Made by a program: the position numbers and the translations under genes. Of a DNA stretch of 18,468 bases, positions 7,577 through 17,458 are shown piece by piece (position 1 is the first letter of the stretch; each line of letters starts with the position of its first letter). The stretch is from a bacterium (lineage in GTDB: Bacteria; UBP14; UBA6098; JAFGQG01): positions 1 to 18,468 of the forward strand of contig JAFGGQ010000041.1 of NCBI GenBank assembly GCA_016930435.1, read 5' to 3'. A model generated the notes under the pieces. That model did no database searches. It saw only the letters and a program-made list of their open reading frames with translations, and was not told the DNA's origin.

Positions 7577-8872
7577 AAGCGAGAAATTCTCGATATAATA
7601 GAGATCGTATTTGAGTTTTTCCCGGACATCGTCCAGGGATACGTCATATTTATGTTTAACCTGTGCCCAGCCGGTTATTCCGGGCTTAATATTCAATCGC
7701 TTCATATAGAGTGGAAATTCCTGGCGTAATTGTCTTACAAAATGGGGCCGTTCGGGCCTCGGGCCTACCAGACTCATCTCCCCCCTCAATACATTAATGA
7801 ACTGAGGTATTTCATCCAGCCGGGAAATTCGAAGAAACCTCCCCACCCTGGTGATCCGGGGATCACCCCGTGAAGCCCAAACCGGCCCGGTATTTTTCTC
7901 CGCATCCTTATGCATGGACCGGAATTTATAGCAAGTAAACCGTCTGCCGTGCTTCCCTACCCGGATCTGACGGAATAATACCGGACCCGGTGAATCCAGC
8001 TTGATAGCCACCATAACTACTATCCACAAGGGCGCCAGGGATAATACCACGGCCCAGGGGATGATAATATCGATAATACGCTTGGCTACACGTTGAAGTA
8101 GATTAAAGGGTTCCGGAAATAGCTTGATAAGTGGTACACCATGTATCTGGGTAGTTTTATGCCCGGAGATAAGGTCATAAAAATCCGGAATTATCTTGAA
8201 TTCCACTGGATAACTGGCACAGTAACCCATGATCTTTAGAATAAAATCATGTTCTTTGGATGAATAAGCGATCAGAATCTCCTGGACATTATGCTCCTTA
8301 ACAATACGGGCAAGAGCCTCCAGGTGCCCTAATACCGGAAGATTATCAACGGCTTTCTGACCCTCACCCCGCGGGGTTACAAACCCGATAACCCGGTAAC
8401 CAAGCTCGGGATTGGCTTTAAGGTTCTTCTCCAGTTTAATCCCCTCGGGGGTTTGGCCAATGATCACCGAGTTCCTTAGCCAAATACCTTTTACACGCAT
8501 ACGTTTCACTACCCCACGATAGATTAGCCGGAAAAGGAAAACACATAGAATAAGGCTGCCACCATAAATGTAAAGGCCCACTTTGGTCAGATCCGCTTGA
8601 ACTAAAAAGAAGATAATCAGTATCCCCAGAAAAGCAGCTTTGATAAGGTTTATGAATTCATCCAGCTTGGAGGTCTCCCAGTTCGGTCGGTCATACAACC
8701 CTAAAAGGGTAAAGAGCATCAACCAGAATAAACTGAAAATTACAGAGGGGATTATATCTATGGGATTAAAAAAGGTTTTAAACCGTAGATTGGTCCATAC
8801 CCAGAAAGCAATTTGACTGCCAAGGAGGTCCAGAAAAACAAGGATCAACCGGTCTTTTATGGAACTTTGCAT
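7511..8872 (-). CDS. Polyprenyl-phosphate sugar-1-phosphate transferase (WbaP/WcaJ-like)
   Basis: An inner-membrane enzyme that starts exopolysaccharide or O-antigen units by moving a sugar-1-phosphate from a UDP-sugar to undecaprenyl phosphate. Four hydrophobic helices fill residues 8-120, a CoA-binding-like Rossmann domain spans about 133-230, one more membrane helix is at about 268-290, and the catalytic domain follows. Hallmarks are KLDSPGPVLFRQ (291-302), KFRSM (316-320), LDEIPQ (352-357) and the GPRPE box (370-374). The C-terminal LTGHGAH is normal for the family, so this stop is probably the older one in the overlap with lpxB. It starts 12 bp after the secreted-protein gene and is likely cotranscribed with it. 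The sugar is not predictable from sequence. Confidence 0.92.
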   Translation of the reverse strand: MQSSIKDRLILVFLDLLGSQIAFWVWTNLRFKTFFNPIDIIPSVIFSLFWLMLFTLLGLYDRPNWETSKLDEFINLIKAAFLGILIIFFLVQADLTKVGLYIYGGSLILCVFLFRLIYRGVVKRMRVKGIWLRNSVIIGQTPEGIKLEKNLKANPELGYRVIGFVTPRGEGQKAVDNLPVLGHLEALARIVKEHNVQEILIAYSSKEHDFILKIMGYCASYPVEFKIIPDFYDLISGHKTTQIHGVPLIKLFPEPFNLLQRVAKRIIDIIIPWAVVLSLAPLWIVVMVAIKLDSPGPVLFRQIRVGKHGRRFTCYKFRSMHKDAEKNTGPVWASRGDPRITRVGRFLRISRLDEIPQFINVLRGEMSLVGPRPERPHFVRQLRQEFPLYMKRLNIKPGITGWAQVKHKYDVSLDDVREKLKYDLYYIENFSLLFDIKIIARTAWVALTGHGAH

Positions 8873-8884
8873 AAACTTTTTTAT

Positions 8885-9739
8885 TTACCTTGTCAGAGCA
8901 CTTTTCGGCACAAAAAACCTCAAACCAGCAGTACTTGCCGCTGTATCGCCCAAATAAAAATGATAGGTATGAGTTCCCTTATCGAGCTTTATCTCGAATT
9001 TTTCAGCCTTGGATGGTAAGATTCCCTTGTCCTCTTTGTAGTAGGATAATTCAGAAGGAATGGTCTCAAGCTTGAGATTATATGAGGGCTGGTTATCTTT
9101 TTCGACAATGATTGTAAAATGCTGTGACCCGGTCATATTATCATAATAATTCAATCGGGCAAAGACCTCCAGTGTGGTCGGGCCGATCAAGGTCAACTCC
9201 ACCGGGTACTCTCTGTCGCAAAGAAAATAGGTGTACTCCTTTTCATTCACTATCAGGTTAAGGGCCTGCTTATAATCAGATGGGGCAAAATGTACCTTCT
9301 CTTCCGGAAGTTTAACCAGCCGCGTAAAAAGCCGTTTGTCTTTTTCAGTGCTTATACTCAGGGTGTGCTCTCCTTCCGGGACCTTTACATAGAATACTTC
9401 AGCAGTAGTGACATCGGATTTGTAATTGCGGAATTTATTACTCCGGCTGATAGCTTTTTCAATATTTCCGTTCTTAATTGGGGCGCCATCAATTGCCACT
9501 GAAAATTGAGCATTTTGGTCTTCCTTCAGGACTCTGATGTAAACCTTAATCCTGAATGGACCCCTGAGTTTGGCTTCCAGCGGTTCTCTTGAAGTTAAAG
9601 AATAATAAATATAACTTGTTTCACCGGTTTCAAGGTATTCTTTCCTTGAATAACTATCGGGCTTTATGGTCGCTCCCCAGAGTCCTACTACAGTCATTGA
9701 CAGGATAAGAAAGCTAATAAGACATAGTATTTTCTTCAT
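8885..9739 (-). CDS. Secreted protein with two tandem diverged copies of one beta-rich domain
   Basis: I do not recognise a named family. A clear signal peptide (residues 1-22) exports it to the periplasm or surface. Residues 39-143 and 166-279 look like two copies of one domain: each opens with a Tyr-rich strand (TSYIYYSL, EYTYFLCD), then a 'LxGP...(K/E)V(Y/F)xR' strand, then an 'FxVxIDGxP' or 'FTIIVEKDNQP' strand, then '(P)EGEHTLSI' or 'DKGTHTYHF', ending in an 'LFTRLVK' or 'LRFFVPK' strand. This pattern resembles carbohydrate-binding or Ig-like sandwiches, which is inference. AAAGAGG precedes the ATG and a promoter lies just upstream. It is 12 bp before the sugar transferase gene, so a role in surface polysaccharide is plausible. 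Confidence 0.8.
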   Translation of the reverse strand: MKKILCLISFLILSMTVVGLWGATIKPDSYSRKEYLETGETSYIYYSLTSREPLEAKLRGPFRIKVYIRVLKEDQNAQFSVAIDGAPIKNGNIEKAISRSNKFRNYKSDVTTAEVFYVKVPEGEHTLSISTEKDKRLFTRLVKLPEEKVHFAPSDYKQALNLIVNEKEYTYFLCDREYPVELTLIGPTTLEVFARLNYYDNMTGSQHFTIIVEKDNQPSYNLKLETIPSELSYYKEDKGILPSKAEKFEIKLDKGTHTYHFYLGDTAASTAGLRFFVPKSALTR

Positions 9740-9779
9740 GAAAAAACCTCTTTCCTAATGATTATCCGATTTACCTTCA

Positions 9780-9807
9780 AATATATTGGGAAAAGTCAGA
9801 CTGTCAA
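9780..9807 (-). promoter_or_regulatory. Sigma-70 type promoter for the secreted protein and sugar transferase
   Basis: On the minus strand TTGACA (9807-9802), a 16-nt spacer and TATATT (9785-9780). The predicted start near 9773 leaves a leader of about 34 nt before the ATG at 9739. Confidence 0.65.
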
Positions 9808-9836
9808 CAAGTTTAAAGTGTATGTGCGGTTAAGCA

Positions 9837-10751
9837 TCAGGCAGAAAAATCATCCCATTTTGAGTTCATCCAGACCCATTCCGAGGGTTTAGCCCTGATC
9901 ATCTTTTCAAGCGCTTTCAGGGCTATGTCCATATTTGCCCGGAGTTGTTCTTCCCGGTCATTTCCGGGTATAATCTGCATGGGTGGGTGAACCTCCAATA
10001 CAAACCGGTCATCGGGCTTGCGATAGATGTTCATAGGTAGCATGGGTAATCCGCTATGGATGGCAAGTTTGACCGGCCCCACCGGGACCTTAACCCAGTG
10101 GTTCAGAAAGTTTACCCTTTTGCAGGATACCGCCCGGCTTTCCAGGTCCATTAGAAAACCAACAGCATAACCCTGCCGTAATAACCGTAACAAGGTTTTA
10201 GGGGAATTCCGGGCTTCAATAACCTTGATCCCGGCGCGTTCCCGGTTGGATAGTAATCTCCGGTCCAGGCGAGGATCATACATTTCCCGGGCTATTACCG
10301 CGACCTTGTAACCACTGTAGGTAAAAAAAGCGGGTACCATCTCAAAGCAACCCAGATGGCCGGTGATCACTATTATTCCACTGCCCTGTTCATATAAACT
10401 AACAAAATGTTCAAGCCCCCGGATCTCGATCAGCTTTAAAACCTCCTGGCCGGACCGGGACGCCATTCTGATTGAATCCACTAAATTCTTGCCAGCGGAG
10501 ATGAAGCAATCCAAGGCAATATCCGAAGCATCAGCAATTGATGATGACAATCCCTTTTGAATATTCCTAATGGTTTTTATCCGGGTTCTTTTTAGTAGCC
10601 TGAATAGTATTCTTCCCCCAAGGGCTCCGAACCGCAGGGCTTTTTGGCGGGAAATCAGATTTAAATACCAGATCAAGGCTCTGGCAAAAAGATATATCAG
10701 ATTATTCTTGAAAGGCCGAATAACCCTTCTGTAAAAACGTTTACTCTTCAT
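9837..10751 (-). CDS. LpxL/HtrB-family lipid A acyltransferase
   Basis: An inner-membrane-bound acyltransferase that adds secondary acyl chains to the Kdo-lipid A precursor, or a related lysophospholipid acyltransferase. The catalytic HxxxxE motif reads His132-Leu-Gly-Cys-Phe-Glu137 inside an ITGHLGCFEMVP segment. A hydrophobic anchor helix is near residues 17-33, and a KVPVGPVKLAIHSGLPMLPM stretch and the C-terminal WVWMNSKW match the family. The length of 304 is usual. Its ATG overlaps the stop of the upstream membrane-protein gene by one base (TAATG), so it is probably translationally coupled. With lpxB nearby, a lipid A role is likely; which acyl position and donor are unknown. Confidence 0.88.
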   Translation of the reverse strand: MKSKRFYRRVIRPFKNNLIYLFARALIWYLNLISRQKALRFGALGGRILFRLLKRTRIKTIRNIQKGLSSSIADASDIALDCFISAGKNLVDSIRMASRSGQEVLKLIEIRGLEHFVSLYEQGSGIIVITGHLGCFEMVPAFFTYSGYKVAVIAREMYDPRLDRRLLSNRERAGIKVIEARNSPKTLLRLLRQGYAVGFLMDLESRAVSCKRVNFLNHWVKVPVGPVKLAIHSGLPMLPMNIYRKPDDRFVLEVHPPMQIIPGNDREEQLRANMDIALKALEKMIRAKPSEWVWMNSKWDDFSA

Positions 10752-12289
10752 TATTCAGCAAACCAACTAAAAAACCTTTCCAGGGCTATCTTTTCCTGGG
10801 TATCCATAAAATAGAGGTTGACCAGCGGGTCGATCAGGTAACAGCACTCGTTTTTCCCCTCAACAAGCTCTTCTTTAATGGAGATCAACCGGGGAAGGGG
10901 ATCCGATTTCATTTTCTGGAAGATCGTACGGGCGTAGTGTTCCGCATTCTGGTTCAGAAAAAAAGCGGCTAATTTAGCCTGAGCCTTTCTTACTATGCGG
11001 GTTGTGTGTTCGCTATCTCCGGTTTCAATATGCCGGTCCATAGCCAGAAAAATCTCCAGAAGCCGGTCCAGTGATGGGGAAGAACTCAAGTAAACCCTGC
11101 GGATTATATCTCCAAGATTAAATGCGGCGAACTCATGGATCAAGGGCATTTTATGCCGGTCGGCTAATTGCCCGTAAAAACGAGAATTCTCACCTGTCTG
11201 AATTAACTGGTCTTCCAGACCCTGTTCCGCTAAGGCTTCAGCAAAAATGCGGTATTGAAAAAGAGCATTATACGCCGGCTGGACACCCCCACTGCTAATT
11301 GAAATATAGAGCATTAGGCTGAAGGTACTTACTACATAATCCAGAGTCCCATAATCCTGCCAGAGTGCCGCCTTTACGCCCACCCTTCGCAAAGCCATGG
11401 ATATCCGTTTATTGACACCATAATCCTTTTCGAGTGTTTCCCGGTATAGGAGAGACAACTGATTCAACACCTTCCGGTCGAACCACAACTTTCGCCTCTC
11501 TATTAATCTAAAGGCATCTTCGGTAAGGTTCATAAAATCCGGGTCCCCCTCCGATATCTCTGAAACTGAGAACCAGGCAGGGGGAAGTTGCTTCTTTATC
11601 TCTATGTAATCCAACAGGATCTGCTCAAGGGCATCGACCGTCAGGAAGACTATACTGCGATCATTGTTATGAATTTCATTTAATCCTATATCCGATATGC
11701 TCCCTATCCCATCGATAACCTTATACTGATTGCTCTTTAATGAAATATCATCGTATGGATTCATCTTCTCATCCAGGATAGTCCGAACAGAACCGCCGAG
11801 CTTTTGCAGCATGTTCCCCGGTTTCAGAAAGTGAAAGAGATGAACCCCATAAGGCATAATAAGCATAAAGGAAGCAGTTAATAGTAAAATGTTCAGAAGG
11901 TTCGTGAAGGGACTTTGCTGATGGGCGGAAAGGATTGGTGCCCATAAAGAGTGCAGACAACTGATTATAAAGAGACCCAATATGTGAAGACTGGTCTTAT
12001 CCTCGATAAACAGGTCCACTGCTTTTGAAGTGTAGCGATTAGCGGCCAACTCCACAATTATTGCTGCCCCAATGATTGCTATGCCCAGAACTCCGGCTAA
12101 TATTTTAGGGGCGAAATGCAGATGTTCATCGAGACTTGCAAGTAATCTTAAAAATGGCAATTCCGGGATTAAAGACAGGGTATAAAGCTTATCCAGTATA
12201 AAAGGGATAAAAAGCAGTAAAGAAAACAACAGCAGTAATTCCATGAAGAATACTGCCCAGAGCTTATAGTGCTTTACCTGTTTTTTCAT
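10751..12289 (-). CDS. DUF2254-like integral membrane protein
   Basis: A 512-residue protein with four or so hydrophobic helices in the first 155 residues (about 11-32, 62-84, 100-118, 132-152), followed by a long soluble part without clear catalytic motifs. The 'VELAANRYTSKAVDLFIED' helix-to-loop segment, followed by another helix, recalls the DUF2254 predicted membrane proteins; I recall this by eye only. The function is unknown. The ATG at 12289 is one base downstream of a perfect -10 box, which would place the RNA start inside the gene, so the true start may be Met16 at 12244 or another promoter may be used. It is coupled to the LpxL-like gene by a one-base overlap, suggesting an envelope role. 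Confidence 0.7.
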   Translation of the reverse strand: MKKQVKHYKLWAVFFMELLLLFSLLLFIPFILDKLYTLSLIPELPFLRLLASLDEHLHFAPKILAGVLGIAIIGAAIIVELAANRYTSKAVDLFIEDKTSLHILGLFIISCLHSLWAPILSAHQQSPFTNLLNILLLTASFMLIMPYGVHLFHFLKPGNMLQKLGGSVRTILDEKMNPYDDISLKSNQYKVIDGIGSISDIGLNEIHNNDRSIVFLTVDALEQILLDYIEIKKQLPPAWFSVSEISEGDPDFMNLTEDAFRLIERRKLWFDRKVLNQLSLLYRETLEKDYGVNKRISMALRRVGVKAALWQDYGTLDYVVSTFSLMLYISISSGGVQPAYNALFQYRIFAEALAEQGLEDQLIQTGENSRFYGQLADRHKMPLIHEFAAFNLGDIIRRVYLSSSPSLDRLLEIFLAMDRHIETGDSEHTTRIVRKAQAKLAAFFLNQNAEHYARTIFQKMKSDPLPRLISIKEELVEGKNECCYLIDPLVNLYFMDTQEKIALERFFSWFAE

Positions 12290-12290
12290 A

Positions 12291-12319
12291 ATTATATCAT
12301 ATATTTAATATCTTGTCAA
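12291..12319 (-). promoter_or_regulatory. Perfect consensus sigma-70 promoter
   Basis: On the minus strand TTGACA (12319-12314), 17 nt, TATAAT (12296-12291): twelve of twelve consensus bases at the ideal spacing. The predicted RNA start (about 12284) lies just inside the downstream coding frame. A 13-bp inverted repeat, GATTC-TCA-GAATC (12339-12351), lies 20 bp upstream of the -35 and could be an operator. Confidence 0.75.
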
Positions 12320-12460
12320 TATATTTATATAACATCAGGATTCTCAGAATCGATATTCCATTAAGGTTTTGCCGTTAGATGCACATTTCATTTCTTCTTG
12401 TTTGGTTTTTCCATAACAGCTTAAATAGCAGAGATTGGTTTAATTCCGGGAAAAAAGGTT

Positions 12461-14500
<2,040 letters not shown>

Positions 14501-14522
14501 TCAACCCCACTTGAATATGAAA

Positions 14523-14551
14523 TTTAATACCAGGTACCCTGATTTGGCAAG
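14523..14551 (-). promoter_or_regulatory. Weak candidate promoter for ligA
   Basis: TTGCCA (14551-14546), 17 nt, TTAAAT (14528-14523) on the minus strand. The -35 is five of six and the -10 four of six; a TGG-TATTAA alternative overlaps it. This is the best match upstream of ligA but could be chance. Confidence 0.25.
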
Positions 14552-14584
14552 CGGATTTTTTAATTTAATATAACATCATCTTTC

Positions 14585-14629
14585 AGACAATAGAAATAAT
14601 TTCTATAAAAAAATGAATTATTTGTCTGT
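14585..14629. repeat. Nested inverted repeats in the ligA upstream region
   Basis: A perfect 17-bp palindrome, ATAGAAAT-A-ATTTCTAT (14591-14607), lies inside outer arms CAGACAA (14585-14591) and TTGTCTG (14623-14629). An alternative long stem pairs CAGACAA+ATAATT (5-nt bulge) with AATTATTTGTCTG at 14617-14629. No T-tract follows on either strand, so it does not look like a terminator. A regulator-binding site or remnant element is more likely. Confidence 0.6.
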
Positions 14630-14766
14630 GATTTTAATCCTGGTTGATTTGGCAGGGGGTGCTTTCAGTTTGTTTCCTGTATGAGACTAAAAGAGGATTT
14701 CGTTAATGATTTCAGGCTGATTGGGTAATTATATTGTATTATCATATACTTTTACTAAAAAAATAG

Positions 14767-14795
14767 TTGACTTTAGTTAATAAAACTATTAATAT
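14767..14795 (+). promoter_or_regulatory. Candidate promoter for the secreted modular protein
   Basis: TTGACT (14767-14772, five of six), 17 nt, TAATAT (14790-14795, four of six). If used, the transcript has a leader of about 240 nt. Confidence 0.4.
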
Positions 14796-15029
14796 TTTAT
14801 CGATAATACATTATGGTAATTTAGACTGGTGTGAGGGAATAGGTGAATTAACTCCGGTCATAGCTTTTTTAGATAAGGGATTTTTGCCTTGTATTTACAA
14901 AGTAGAGGGAGCGTCTCCTTATAAGAGGTTCTTTTTAGACGGATTTCTATAAGCATTAGAATAACAAAAAGAATCGCTAACTAATAACGGTTATAGGCTA
15001 TTTTATAAAACAGATTCTAATAATAAATC

Positions 15030-15035
15030 AGGAGG
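15030..15035 (+). promoter_or_regulatory. Shine-Dalgarno of the secreted modular protein gene
   Basis: AGGAGG with 6 nt to the ATG at 15042; strong, suggesting high expression. Confidence 0.8.
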
Positions 15036-15041
15036 AAAATC

Positions 15042-17168
15042 ATGAAAAAGATACTGTGTATTTTGTTTGTTCTAATGATGTTATTTAGTTTTGGCATTGC
15101 CCAGATGGGTGATTATGGGGATGCTCCGGATGGCACTTTTTGGTGGAGTCATACGGCAACCTTCCCTTCTCTATCGGCTTCAAATGGTCCTTATCATTCT
15201 CTTGGTTCAACTTCAACATACTGGTTAAGTTATCCCCAGGTTACTCCCCGTTCCAACACCACAACCCTGGAGGCGAATGCTCTGGTTGCTGATAATGATC
15301 TTGATGACGGGCAACCTTTTATCTTTGTTCTTTTGATAGGGATCCCCGCACCAGCGGCGGTTACGGTACCTATAACAACCAATTCCACCCATGATCCGAC
15401 TCATGACATATACGTAAACGTATTGATTGATGTGGACAATGATTTGGACTGGGATGGAATGCCCGACCAGAACTGGGTTGTTCAGAACAAGGTGGTCAAT
15501 CTGCCGGCGGATACTACTTTGGCATTTAGTTTTGGTGGATTCGGTTTCGGCAACGATCTTCTTTTATTCCCGGTTTGGTTGAGGGTAAGTTTAACCGATG
15601 CGGCTATAAGTGTTCCCTGGCAGGGGCAGAATCCGGGTGGCGGTTGGGGTTATGGTGAGACCGAGGACTGGTGGTACGCTTTTGGCCGTGGGCCTACTCC
15701 CGGTGGCAGGGGAGGCTTGCCCGGGGGTGGTGGCGGTGGTGGTGGCCGCCGCGGTGGCGGCGGGGGAGGTGGCGGCGGCGGAAAAAGCGCCAAACTCTCC
15801 TACCCAATGAGAGTTACAGTCCCTTGCGAACAAACAGTATGCTTCACCGTAACCGTGAAGAATAACGGCTCAAGCCCGTTAACTAATGTAAATGTAGGGT
15901 TCTCCTTCAGTGGTGGCACTCCACTGCCTTCCGGACCAAACCACGTCCCACCACCCGCAATGGGTGGAACCATCCCTGCAGGGGGCAGCGTAACATATAC
16001 CTTCTGCGTGACCGGATGGCCATGTGATGGCGAACAGTCCAGCGCAACCTATACCATCAATCTCTCATACGATCCTCCAGCACCCACCGGTCCTATAATC
16101 ACACACCAGTTCGGTGAAATGAAATTTGTAAGCGCCGAAAATTCATGGAGCGGCCCGGCATGGGAAAATTACCTGGGAGCTAACGGACTGACAGACCCTA
16201 TAGATAATGAGCCGTGGGAATGCACCGAAGGGGAGATCATGGACCATGATGTTGTAGCATGGTGCGGTCATAACCCCTGGTTCGGTAGGTGGATCACTGG
16301 CCAACCCATCATCAATCCTATGTACATGCCTGCTGGCGCTACTTTCTTCGAAACATTCCGAACCGCTGATTCCACAATATACCATTTCCAATGGGTGACC
16401 GGAGACATGGATAACGGACAGGATTCGTTAATATTATCAGTTGAGAGCGACAATCCATTGGATATGACTTACGGTGGAGGCATATTCGATCCCTTAATCT
16501 GGAAGATCCCAATCGATGTTCTCAATATCAATAATCCCCCTACACTCACCTCTGTATTTCCGGAAAGTATTTACCTGAACGTATATCCACCCGGAGATGC
16601 TATAGGCTTCCATATCACATCCTCCGACCAGGATATCCTGGAGGGGGAGAGGGATACCATCTTAATTGATTTCTATCTATGGGACCAGATCGGCGATACC
16701 CATTATTGGGCCGATACCGCAAATATCGATTTCTACGATAGTGGTAACGGCTCAGCAAGCTTATTCTGGGCGCCCGATTCAGGTGAATTGGGTCTTTACA
16801 AATTAATAATCATCTGCTGGGACTATTATGATGAAGCAGATTCCACAATTATCTTCCTTGAAGTGGGCTATAGTATTGGTATTGATGAAAACAAAGTACC
16901 TTATCAGTATCAGCTTTATCCTGCTTACCCCAATCCGTTCAATGCTTCCACACGGATCTCATACGAGGTACCGGAAGTCGGACCGGTAAAAATCAGCATC
17001 TACGATATTTTGGGCAAAGAGATCCAGGCACTGGTTGTCAGGAAACAACATCCTGCTGGACGTTTTACCCTTCTTTATGATGCCAGTGAGATCCCCGCCG
17101 GAATTTACTGGTGCAGAATGGAAGCAGCAGAATACCATACCACCCAAAAATTACTTTTATTAAAATAA
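15042..17168 (+). CDS. Secreted modular protein: GEVED-like, poly-Gly hinge, DUF11-like, C-terminal sorting domain
   Basis: A signal peptide (1-20) is followed by a GEVED-like module: it opens GDYGDAP, has a 'VADNDLDDGQP' acidic stretch and a 'DVDNDLDWDG' loop suited to calcium, and closes 'WGYGETEDWW' near 205. A glycine-rich hinge (221-247) contains eight Gly, Arg-Arg, then ten Gly. Residues about 250-345 resemble a DUF11/Ig-like repeat. The middle (350-610) is unassigned, with an Ig/cadherin-like part near 540-612. Residues 623-708 are the FlgD-like/type IX secretion sorting type: 'YPNPFN', 'ISIYDILGKEI', 'IPAGIYWCRM', ending in Leu-Leu-Lys. It is probably a surface or released structural or adhesive protein. 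It has its own ribosome binding site and terminator, so it is monocistronic. Type IX sorting is inferred; no secretion genes are in the window. Confidence 0.85.
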   Translation: MKKILCILFVLMMLFSFGIAQMGDYGDAPDGTFWWSHTATFPSLSASNGPYHSLGSTSTYWLSYPQVTPRSNTTTLEANALVADNDLDDGQPFIFVLLIGIPAPAAVTVPITTNSTHDPTHDIYVNVLIDVDNDLDWDGMPDQNWVVQNKVVNLPADTTLAFSFGGFGFGNDLLLFPVWLRVSLTDAAISVPWQGQNPGGGWGYGETEDWWYAFGRGPTPGGRGGLPGGGGGGGGRRGGGGGGGGGGKSAKLSYPMRVTVPCEQTVCFTVTVKNNGSSPLTNVNVGFSFSGGTPLPSGPNHVPPPAMGGTIPAGGSVTYTFCVTGWPCDGEQSSATYTINLSYDPPAPTGPIITHQFGEMKFVSAENSWSGPAWENYLGANGLTDPIDNEPWECTEGEIMDHDVVAWCGHNPWFGRWITGQPIINPMYMPAGATFFETFRTADSTIYHFQWVTGDMDNGQDSLILSVESDNPLDMTYGGGIFDPLIWKIPIDVLNINNPPTLTSVFPESIYLNVYPPGDAIGFHITSSDQDILEGERDTILIDFYLWDQIGDTHYWADTANIDFYDSGNGSASLFWAPDSGELGLYKLIIICWDYYDEADSTIIFLEVGYSIGIDENKVPYQYQLYPAYPNPFNASTRISYEVPEVGPVKISIYDILGKEIQALVVRKQHPAGRFTLLYDASEIPAGIYWCRMEAAEYHTTQKLLLLK
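15702..15782 (+). repeat. Low-complexity Gly-codon tract
   Basis: GGN codons with few interruptions, encoding residues 221-247 of the modular protein. The third bases vary (GGT, GGC, GGG, GGA), so it is not a simple recent triplet expansion. It makes false open frames in other frames. Confidence 0.9.
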
Positions 17169-17191
17169 AGTAGATTCTGATCCCGATAATC

Positions 17192-17225
17192 AAGGGGGCT
17201 CCATAATTATGGGGCCCCTTTTTTT
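17192..17225 (+). terminator. Rho-independent terminator
   Basis: AAGGGG(G)CTCCATAA pairs with TTATGGGGCCCCTT through 14 pairs with one G bulge and one U-G wobble, followed by seven T (17219-17225). It ends 57 bp after the stop of the modular protein gene. The reverse strand lacks a T-tract, so it acts in one direction. The rest of 17226-17458 shows nothing I can support. Confidence 0.9.
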
Positions 17226-17458
17226 ATATAACCTAAGTCCGTCCCCCCAGAATTATCGGTGTAGATTGCTAATATAGAAGCGATGGGTCAATAGAATAGA
17301 TTTTTACGAGCCTCTCAGGATTCTTTTATATTATGGATTGTAAAAACCAGTTAAAATTTTCTTAGCACTTTGCAATTCAGATAATCAATTACAAAATTAA
17401 ATTGAAATGTATTTTTCGGATTGAAAGATTTGACGGGTTTATTCTTTACTACTTTATT

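Noticed and set aside
7580-7592. Palindrome CGAGAA-A-TTCTCG just after the lpxB stop as a terminator
   Set aside because: The loop would be too small and no T-tract follows; it also lies inside the sugar transferase coding region.
14767-14952. 61-codon plus-strand frame starting with TTG
   Set aside because: No Shine-Dalgarno and no recognised family, and the TTG overlaps a candidate -35 box. It may be a remnant but cannot be supported as a gene.
15591-15865. Ala-, Val- and Trp-rich short frames in other frames and strand
   Set aside because: They are produced by the Gly-codon tract of the real gene.
17226-17458. Terminator or small gene after the Omp85 gene
   Set aside because: No T-tracted hairpin on the minus strand and no frame with a ribosome binding site was seen.
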